Shown here: positions 12,788 to 17,748 of the stretch, in pieces | Layout of the letters: every line of letters starts with the position of its first letter | How positions within the stretch are numbered: position 1 is the stretch's first letter | From: Mycetohabitans rhizoxinica HKI 454 | GTDB lineage: Bacteria > Pseudomonadota > Gammaproteobacteria > Burkholderiales > Burkholderiaceae | Length of the DNA stretch: 17,748 nt | Direction: 5' to 3' | Assembly (NCBI RefSeq): GCF_000198775.1 | Contig: NC_014723.1 | Span: 27,641-45,388, forward strand | Program-made: the position numbers and the translations under genes | The notes under the pieces: generated by a model | Told to the model about the DNA's origin: nothing | Seen by the model: only the letters and a program-made list of their open reading frames with translations | Database searches by the model: none

Positions 12788-13747
12788 ATGCTCGCCATGA
12801 AACGTTCATCGACGATGACGCCGCACGACGCGCTCTTCAAGCAGTTCCTCACGCATCCGGACACCGCGCGGGATTTTTTAAGCCTGCATTTGCCCACGCA
12901 GTGGTTGGCGCAGTGCGACCTGGACACATTGCGTCTGGAGTCGGGCAGCTTTGTGGAAGAAAATCTGCGCGCTTACTATTCGGATGTACTGTGGTCGCTG
13001 CAGACCCGGCAGGGCGAGGGGTATGTCTATGCGCTGATTGAGCATCAAAGCCGGCCGGAGCGTCACATGGCGTTTCGGCTAATGCGTTACGCGATAGCCG
13101 CCATGCAACGCCATCTAGAGGCTGGGCATGACCGGCTGCCGCTGGTGATTCCGATGCTGTTTTATCACGGGCAAGTCAGTCCGTATCCGTACTCAATGCG
13201 GTGGTTGGACAGCTTCGAGGCGCCTGAGTTGGCGTCGCAGCTGTATGCAGGAGGCTTTCCGTTGGTGGATGTCACGGTGATTTCGGATGATGAAATCCTC
13301 ACGCATCGGCGCATGGCGATGCTAGAGTTGCTGCAAAAGCATATCCGGCAACGTGATTTGGCGACCCTGGTAGAGCAACTGGCAAGCCTGTTGACTGCGG
13401 GGTACACTACGCACGAGCAATTGGTGTCGCTGATGCATTATATGCTGCAGTGGGGCGACACGACGGATCCGGAGCGATTTATGCGAGAGTTGGCGATTCG
13501 CTCACCGCAACACGAGGAGGTTTTGATGACAATTGCACAAAAGCTCGAGCAAAAAGGCCTGGAACGCGGCCGTATGTTGGGACGCGAAGAAGGACGCGAA
13601 GAAGGACGCGAAGAAGGGCGCGAAGAAGGGCACAAGGAAGCCGCGTTAAAGATTGCGCGTACGCTGCTGGCAAGCGGCTTGGAGCGCGAGACGGTCAAGC
13701 GTATGACGAGCTTGTCCGAAGCCGATATGAAGCAGATCTGTCACTAA
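12788..13747 (+). CDS. Rpn-family recombination-promoting nuclease (Transposase_31/YhgA-like)
   Basis: This 319-residue protein belongs to the Rpn/YhgA family, whose studied members are Ca- or Mg-dependent DNA endonucleases that promote RecA-independent recombination. The family start TPHDALFKQFLTHPDTARDF is at residues 11-30. The PD-(D/E)XK core is visible as YYSDVLW (Asp66) followed by YVYALIEHQSRPERHMAFRL (Glu85 and Gln87). Further typical text is LPLVIPMLFYHGQ and SPYPYS. Residues 264-281 are a GREE repeat (GREEGREEGREEGREEG) before a helical tail. The gene appears full-length. Starts at 12788, 12797 and 12815 are all in frame; 12797 (MKRSSTMTPHD) resembles relatives best. These genes often sit alone in mobile DNA. 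Confidence 0.9.
   Translation: MLAMKRSSTMTPHDALFKQFLTHPDTARDFLSLHLPTQWLAQCDLDTLRLESGSFVEENLRAYYSDVLWSLQTRQGEGYVYALIEHQSRPERHMAFRLMRYAIAAMQRHLEAGHDRLPLVIPMLFYHGQVSPYPYSMRWLDSFEAPELASQLYAGGFPLVDVTVISDDEILTHRRMAMLELLQKHIRQRDLATLVEQLASLLTAGYTTHEQLVSLMHYMLQWGDTTDPERFMRELAIRSPQHEEVLMTIAQKLEQKGLERGRMLGREEGREEGREEGREEGHKEAALKIARTLLASGLERETVKRMTSLSEADMKQICH
13580..13627 (+). repeat. Four in-frame 12-bp tandem repeats inside the Rpn gene
   Basis: The unit GGACGCGAAGAA occurs at 13580-13591, 13592-13603 and 13604-13615, with a fourth copy at 13616-13627 that begins GGG. Each unit encodes Gly-Arg-Glu-Glu. The near identity of the DNA units suggests recent slippage expansion that keeps the frame. Confidence 0.9.
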
Positions 13748-13767
13748 TAAGTCAATACAGGGCTTAG

Positions 13768-14325
13768 TAGCATAGGGTTTGTTTTGCTTGATTGACCACA
13801 CAAGCGTGCGCTTGGCTGCGGTGACGTACAGAACATCCTATGGAAGGCCCAAACTTGGCCTGGCCAGAGCCAGGCCGGGTCTCGTTAGCTGTCGTCTGGT
13901 TGCCCACGGTCAAATCCGGATAGCCGATTTTTCTCGCGCCCACTTCTGCCATGCCTTTTTGAGACGCTCGGCGGTGATCAGCGCCATGCCGAGCACCTCG
14001 CTGACCGCGTGCATGCGTCGAGCCATCTACACAACGGATGACAAGCCTGAAGGTCGATATTGCTTTGACTTCGTGAGGTTTGCCTTGGCGGCCATTGCGT
14101 TGAGGCGGGTTTATTGCCGGGTCGTGTCTGTTTCTAGCGGCAGAACAGGCGCTGATACGCCCGCTCGGCCATCGCCTGCTCCTGGTCACGCACGTTCTTC
14201 AGGTTGTAGGCCGCTGCACGGCCTTTCGGAGCGCCGCGGCGTGCGGGCATGTCGGCCTGCAGTTCGAGTGAGCGCATCTTGCTGAGCCGCCGACCACGCG
14301 GCTTCAACGAGCATCGCACGCGCAT
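13768..14325. other. Decayed stretch with short unrecognised minus-strand frames
   Basis: A perfect 8-bp hairpin, GGCCTGGC-CAGA-GCCAGGCC, lies at 13857-13876. On the minus strand 13910-14026 reads MARRMHAVSEVLGMALITAE then RLKKAWQKWAREKSAIRI, a helical 38-residue frame. The minus-strand frame ending at 14134 contains LELQADMPARRGAPKGRAAA and NVRDQEQAMAERAYQRLFCR. Both look like pieces of real proteins, but I cannot assign them and see no ribosome binding site. Confidence 0.35.
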
Positions 14326-14535
14326 ACCAATGCCATCGAGAGCATACACAGGCAACTGCGCAAGATTGTGAGAACCGCGGCCACTTCCCGAGCGACGAAG
14401 CGGCCAGCAAACTGCTGTATCTGGCCTTGCGCAACATCGAAAAGGATTGGAAGATGCCGCCTATCACTTGACGGCAGGGCACTCAATCAGTTCGCCATTG
14501 TGGTCGGCGACCGGTTCTCGAACGCCATGAGCTGA
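14326..14535 (+). pseudogene. C-terminal remnant of an IS256-family (mutator-type) transposase
   Basis: Three frame pieces follow each other: TNAIESIHRQLRKIVRT, then RGHFPSDEAASKLLYLALRN and IEKDWKMPPIT with a stop, then ALNQFAIVVGDRFSNAMS. Together they give the IS256 transposase C terminus, whose family pattern is TNAIESxHRQLRKIVKxRGHFPSDEAAxKL...LRNI...W...ALNQFAILYGDRF. At least two single-base losses separate the pieces. The Glu of NAIES is the catalytic acid region, but the rest of the DDE core is missing. This is an inactive fragment. Confidence 0.85.
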
Positions 14536-14656
14536 GATTCTTTTAACCGACCTCGGCACACAAGATTGCTAACACTTCCGTTTTCCGAGGTGTGTTCAGG
14601 CTATGACCTGAACAATTTCCAAATCGTAGCCGACCACCCAGTCGTTCGAAAAGAGT

Positions 14657-14755
14657 TCAAGACGCGAGTTTCATTCCTACAAAGTCCTCAACGTTCCGCG
14701 TGACGACCGTTAGGACTCGCACGGGATTGGCGCCGTCAACCACATTCGGCATCGC
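14657..14755 (-). pseudogene. C-terminal scrap of a FitB/VapC-type PIN toxin, fused to FitA remains and split off by an IS
   Basis: The minus strand reads PNVVDGANPVRVLTVVTRNV then EDFVGMKLAS and stops at TGA 14657-14659. VLTVVTRNVEDF is the last conserved block of FitB/VapC-type PIN toxins (the Asp after Asn-Val-Glu is the fourth acidic residue). If the insertion sequence and one target copy are removed, the frame joins FitA remains at 15996-16154 as AEVLIAMPNVVDGANPVRVL. Antitoxin and toxin ends were therefore already fused by a deletion of most of the toxin before the insertion. Confidence 0.75.
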
Positions 14756-14823
14756 TGACCTGCCCCCGGCAAACAGTGCCGGCCGGAGTTTAGTAAAGTT
14801 CGTTTTCGGAGAAGAAGACGAAC

Positions 14824-15087
14824 ATGAAGAAGCGCTTTACGGAAGAACAGATCATCGGTTTTCTGAAGGAAGCCGAGGCCGGCAGGCCGGTCAAAGAGTT
14901 GTGCAGGCAATACGGGTTCAGTGACGCGTCGTTCTACACGTGGCGCGCGAAGTTTGGCGGCATGGAGGTGTCAGAAGCGCGCCGGCTCAAGGAGCTGGAA
15001 ACCGAGAACGCGCGGCTGAAGAAGCTGCTGGCCGAGGCGATGCTCGATATGGAAGCGTTAAAGGTTGTCGTCAAGGTAAAGCCTTGA
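14824..15087 (+). CDS. IS407-type OrfA (transposase helix-turn-helix subunit)
   Basis: This 87-residue protein begins MKKRFTEEQIIGFLKEAEAG and carries the Tnp_1 helix-turn-helix (KELCRQYGFSDASFYTWRAK) at about 27-46. A leucine-zipper-like coiled coil (LKELETENARLKKLLAEAML) at about 58-77 is used for oligomerisation. It binds the element ends. GGAGAAG lies before ATG 14824. Its last codons overlap the orfB frame, which is in the -1 frame relative to it, so a fused OrfAB transposase could be made by frameshifting or orfB may be started by coupling at TTG 15084. Confidence 0.9.
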   Translation: MKKRFTEEQIIGFLKEAEAGRPVKELCRQYGFSDASFYTWRAKFGGMEVSEARRLKELETENARLKKLLAEAMLDMEALKVVVKVKP

Positions 15088-15944
15088 GCCCGCAAGCCAA
15101 GCGCGAAGCAGTCGCGGCGATTCGCAAGAAGGTGAATATCTCGGAGCGCCGCGCCTGCCGGCTTGTCGGGCTTTCTCGCAGCGTGTTGCATTACAAAGCG
15201 AGGCTGGACCACGAGAATGATGCGCTGAGGGCTCGCCTGGTGGAACTGGCGCACGAGCGTCGGCGCTTCGGTTATCGGCGATTACACGCGATGATAGAGC
15301 GCGAAGGTATCCAGGCGAACCATAAGCGCGTGCATCGCCTTTATCGTGAAGCGGGGCTTGCCGTACGGCGCCGTCGACGGCGCCACGGCGTCATGATTGA
15401 GCGCGAGCAGTTGGCGTTGCCAAGCGGACCAAACCAGGTGTGGTCAATCGATTTTGTGATGGACGCGCTGTCCAATGGACGGCGTCTGAAGTGCTTGACT
15501 GTCGTCGACGATTTCACCAAGGAGGCTGTCGATATCATTGTGGACCATGGCATCTCGGGCTTGTATGTTGCTCGAGCGTTGGAGCAGGCAGCGCGTTTGC
15601 GCGGCTATCCCAAGGCGTTGCGCACCGACCAGGGCCCGGAATTCACGAGCCGGGCGCTGAACCAATGGGCGTATGCGAATGGCGTCACGCTGAAGTTGAT
15701 TCAACCCGGAAAGCCGACGCAGAATGCTTACATCGAATCGTTCAACGGCAAGTTCCGCGATGAATGCCTTAACGAACACTGGTTCACGAGCCTTGCGCAC
15801 GCTCGCGCGCTTATCGCCGCGTGGCGCCAGGACTACAACGAGCAACGGCCGCACAGCGCACTGAATCACCTTTCGCCCGCCGAGTTCGCGGCGAAATATC
15901 GGGCAACAGCGGATGCTCCTGCCGCTTTCCAGGAGCTGGTTTAA
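15084..15944 (+). CDS. IS407-type OrfB (DDE transposase)
   Basis: This 286-residue frame holds the catalytic domain. Residues 40-110 contain the HTH_21 region (RFGYRRLHAMIEREGIQANH and KRVHRLYREAGL). The rve catalytic triad is Asp123 (VWSIDFVMD), Asp182 (LRTDQGPEF) and Glu218 (NAYIESFNG), with the IS3-type 35-residue spacing between the second and third. The C terminus YNEQRPHSALNHLSPAEFA is standard. I placed the start at TTG 15084, which overlaps the orfA stop (TTGA). The frame is open further upstream within orfA, consistent with production as a -1 frameshift fusion. No mutation is visible. Confidence 0.9.
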   Translation: MSPQAKREAVAAIRKKVNISERRACRLVGLSRSVLHYKARLDHENDALRARLVELAHERRRFGYRRLHAMIEREGIQANHKRVHRLYREAGLAVRRRRRRHGVMIEREQLALPSGPNQVWSIDFVMDALSNGRRLKCLTVVDDFTKEAVDIIVDHGISGLYVARALEQAARLRGYPKALRTDQGPEFTSRALNQWAYANGVTLKLIQPGKPTQNAYIESFNGKFRDECLNEHWFTSLAHARALIAAWRQDYNEQRPHSALNHLSPAEFAAKYRATADAPAAFQELV

Positions 15945-15971
15945 AAGGACTTTGCTAGAAGCCGGCTGGCA

Positions 15972-16154
15972 CTAACCAAGGGGGCAGGTCATCGCTATGA
16001 GCACTTCCGCAAAGGTCTTGCGTTGCGCTCTGCGCAATGCCTTCGCGAGCATCTCGCGATGTTCCGCCTTGGCGCTTCGACCGTACGCGGTCGCACGCTC
16101 TTTCTGACTCTGGATGAGTGCGTCATGCAAATCCCTTACCACAAGATTTGCCAT
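15972..16154 (-). pseudogene. FitA-like antitoxin cut by the IS407-type insertion
   Basis: On the minus strand ATG 16154 begins MANLVVRDLHDALIQSQKER, then ATAYGRSAKAEHREMLAKAL and RRAQRKTFAEVLIAM. This is the FitA ribbon-helix-helix antitoxin pattern (MANLVVRNLDDALVQALK...GRSAEAEHREIL). At Met55 the reading frame enters the insertion sequence and ends after TCPLG. GGGGG lies just before the ATG. The DNA-binding part is complete, so a truncated repressor could still be made. The intact partner toxin is missing; only its last ~20 codons remain, on the far side of the IS. The frame upstream of 16154 (to 16214) is not family-like. Confidence 0.8.
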
Positions 16155-16436
16155 CCCCCGTAATGCACAACACTCTGTCTGCGTTACGAGAAAGTATGGC
16201 TGCGGCGCATCCAAAACGCAAATTGAGGGGGTGCACCATCGGGGTTCACCGGAAAAACCAGCAGAGCGCTCAATTTTTCTATAGGCGTCTCCCTCCGCTG
16301 CGCTGCGGGCCGGGCTGTCGCGCTACGCGTCGAGCCTCGCGCAGCGAGTCTCGTCCCTTCGGGCATCCATCCCTGACGCCTCCGCGCCGTACCGGCGCTG
16401 CGCGCTGCGCTTGCCCAGCCTGCCGGCCGCATCGTG

Positions 16437-16458
16437 CGTCTTTCGCATGCGAAAGACG
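16437..16458. repeat. Perfect 22-bp palindrome
   Basis: The 11-base arm CGTCTTTCGCA is followed directly by its exact reverse complement with no loop. Zero spacing favours a protein-binding site or cruciform over an RNA hairpin. An uninterrupted 22-bp match is unlikely by chance in this window. Confidence 0.8.
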
Positions 16459-16577
16459 AAACCGACGCAGGCCGGTACTCCTGGCGCGCATGCTTCGTCT
16501 TCGCTCGTGGATGGGTATGTTATGCAATGACCTTTCAACCCGGAGCCCACTGTCGCCCGCCGCGATCCTGACGGATC

Positions 16578-16623
16578 GAAGCCAGTAACCGTGCGCGCCC
16601 ACGGTCGCACGGTTACTGGCTTC
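16578..16623 (+). terminator. Very stable 18-bp hairpin upstream of the methyltransferase gene
   Basis: GAAGCCAGTAACCGTGCG (16578-16595) and its exact reverse complement (16606-16623) enclose a 10-base loop. TTCTTC follows, giving only a weak T tract. It could terminate upstream transcripts or be a DNA foldback site. Confidence 0.6.
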
Positions 16624-16783
16624 TTCAAGCGCTTTCGCGGCATATCCTCGGCCGCGCTGCGGCCTGCGGTATTCCACGTCGCTTGCCCGTCATGCTGCGG
16701 CGGGCGCGCGTTTGCTCCGGGCAGTGCGAAACGCGAACCACGCCTCTGCGGCTGCCCCTTTCTCGAACGCTAAGGAGCAGACC

Positions 16784-17425
16784 GTGAACTATCTTTACCA
16801 CGGCGATTGCCTTGTCGCCATGCCCAAACTCGCCTCTGAGTCGGTTGATTGCGTTGTCACTGATCCACCATATCTCGTTAACTACCGCGATCGCGGCGGG
16901 CGCACGATCGCCAATGACAGCAACGACGAATGGCTCGCGCCAGCATTTGCAGAAATGTTTCGAGTGCTGAAGCGCGATGCGGTTTGTATCAGTTTCTACA
17001 GCTGGAACAAGGCAGATCGATTTTTTCTCGCGTGGAAAGCTGCGGGATTCCGAATCGCCGGGCACCTTGTTTTCACCAAGTCCTATTCATCCAAGGCCGG
17101 ACTGGTCAGATACCAGCATGAATCGGCCTATGTGCTCGCGAAGGGACGGCCACCCGTGCTGGCGCAGCCGATCGCGGATGTTGTGCCGTTCCCGTACAGC
17201 GGGAATCGACATCATCCGACCGAGAAACCCGTATCGAGCCTGCGCACGTTGATCCAGGCTTTCACGAATCCAGGCGATACGGTTCTCGATCCGTTCGCTG
17301 GATCGGGCTCGACGTGCGTGGCTGCGCGCGAGCTGGGTCGGCGCTATATCGGGATCGAGCTGGACGCGCGCTATTTCACCGCAGCAAAAGCACGGTTGCT
17401 CGCATTCAACCAGGGGGCAGTCTAA
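16784..17425 (+). CDS. Orphan beta-class DNA methyltransferase (N6-adenine/N4-cytosine type)
   Basis: This 213-residue enzyme transfers a methyl group from S-adenosylmethionine to an exocyclic DNA amino group. The catalytic motif DPPY is at residues 27-30 and the SAM-binding FxGxG motif appears later as DPFAGSGS at 169-176. That order (IV before I) is the beta class. HPTEKP at 144-149 is also family-typical. The target-recognition segment, about 75-140, is short. GTG 16784 is preceded by AAGGAG (16772-16777); a longer frame from 16712 has no support. No restriction endonuclease is visible beside it, so it is probably a solitary plasmid or phage-type methylase. The modified sequence cannot be told. 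Confidence 0.88.
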   Translation: MNYLYHGDCLVAMPKLASESVDCVVTDPPYLVNYRDRGGRTIANDSNDEWLAPAFAEMFRVLKRDAVCISFYSWNKADRFFLAWKAAGFRIAGHLVFTKSYSSKAGLVRYQHESAYVLAKGRPPVLAQPIADVVPFPYSGNRHHPTEKPVSSLRTLIQAFTNPGDTVLDPFAGSGSTCVAARELGRRYIGIELDARYFTAAKARLLAFNQGAV

Positions 17426-17748
17426 TCGGCAGGGGAGTGCGCCAGTCGAAGGCCGGTACCGGCGGTGCCGGCGCAAGGGGATGCGTCGCGCGATCGAGAA
17501 AGCCGCGTGTGCATTCGGGACGTTCAGTGCACCAGGCGCTTCGCGCTGCGCCGCAAGCGGCGAGTTGGCTTGTTGCGGCTTCGCCGCAAATGGGCGCTCG
17601 CCGCGCGGCGTGCCGGTGCTGCCTGACATTTCCGCAATCCGCCAGTCCCCTGAGTTCGCCGTCCCATACGCGACCGTAGCGTCACGCCGGGAGCGTGCAA
17701 GCGTGCGCTTCGCCAGTCGCGGCACCCGTTCGGTGCTCGCCCTACGGG
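17426..17748. other. GC-rich tail of the window, no supported gene
   Basis: A 12-bp palindrome GCCGGTACCGGC lies at 17452-17463, 26 bases after the methyltransferase stop. Open frames on both strands are compositional. I see no endonuclease gene here, though one could begin beyond the window. Confidence 0.4.

Larger units (their letters stand above)
14756..15991 (+). mobile_element. Complete IS3-family element, IS407 group, with 4-bp target duplication
   Basis: The element is 1236 bp, the length I recall for IS407. Its ends begin with the perfect inverted 12-mer TGACCTGCCCCC (14756-14767; inverted at 15980-15991). TCGC directly precedes the left end (14752-14755) and directly follows the right end (15992-15995), a 4-bp duplication as expected for this group. 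orfA and orfB are both open and overlap, and the DDE residues are present, so it appears complete and recently inserted. It interrupts FitAB remains on the minus strand. Confidence 0.93.
16155..16783. other. Structured GC-rich region with no supported gene
   Basis: Long frames on both strands here are Arg/Pro/Cys-rich and overlap one another, and none has a credible start. The region instead carries a perfect 22-bp palindrome (16437-16458) and an 18-bp perfect inverted repeat (16578-16623). Such a mix ahead of a methyltransferase gene could be a plasmid control region. I see no recognisable oriT nick site. Confidence 0.5.

Noticed and set aside
16118..16588. 156-codon plus-strand frame and overlapping minus-strand frames
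   Set aside because: Low-character Arg/Pro/Cys-rich text crossing strong palindromes; the non-coding explanation is better.
17087..17725. Long minus-strand open frame of 212 codons opposite the methyltransferase gene
   Set aside because: It is antisense to a gene with clear motifs, is Arg/Ala-rich, and has no family signal; long shadows are normal at this GC content.
1..17748. CRISPR array, tRNA or rRNA genes
   Set aside because: No regularly spaced direct repeats with unique spacers, no cloverleaf with a T-loop motif, and no rRNA-like sequence were seen.

Overview
This window looks like part of an accessory replicon, most likely a plasmid of a GC-rich Burkholderiaceae bacterium. The gene style resembles Mycetohabitans (former Burkholderia rhizoxinica group) or relatives. 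That is inferred from protein wording (an Rpn-type nuclease, an IS407-type element, MKPSEAL-type nucleotidyltransferase) and from the density of decayed genes; no 16S or housekeeping gene is present to confirm it.

Layout. (1) 1-3953: plasmid maintenance core, with parA and parB overlapping by ATGA, a 150-bp tandem non-coding repeat whose two units each end in a hairpin, and a putative winged-helix replication initiator. (2) 3954-5400: decayed DNA ending in a ruined IS200/IS605 element (TnpA fragment on minus, TnpB fragments on plus). (3) 5400-8030: three complete toxin-antitoxin-type pairs in a row, all on plus and all with overlapping stop/start codons: RelB-like/RelE, Phd-like/PIN (VapC), and MNT/HEPN. 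(4) 8148-9131: an insertion-sequence graveyard with pieces of an IS3-type OrfB in both orientations and a broken integrase-type transposase. (5) 9213-10451: a compact locus of promoter, long leader hairpin, overlapping small ORFs with strong ribosome binding sites, a hairpin, and a small two-helix membrane protein. It resembles the leader architecture of P4-like ash/icd loci, but the identity is uncertain. (6) 10452-12780: a hypothetical membrane-anchored protein, then decayed genes including the apparent remains of a Xre-type regulator with its operator. (7) 12788-13747: an intact Rpn-family PD-(D/E)XK nuclease with an in-frame 12-bp repeat. (8) 13768-16154: an IS256 transposase tail, then an intact 1236-bp IS407-type element flanked by TCGC duplications. 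It sits inside an already deleted FitAB-type toxin-antitoxin remnant. (9) 16155-17748: structured non-coding DNA with very strong inverted repeats, and an orphan beta-class DNA methyltransferase.

How it works together: parAB, the repeats and rep are the likely replication and partition unit. The toxin-antitoxin pairs would add post-segregational stability. Insertion sequences have repeatedly entered and decayed, and the IS407 copy is the only one that still looks recent and complete. The strongest observations are the IS407 insertion into a fused FitA-FitB scar, the covarying hairpins in the parB-rep tandem repeat, and the 9.2-10.1 kb small-ORF locus.
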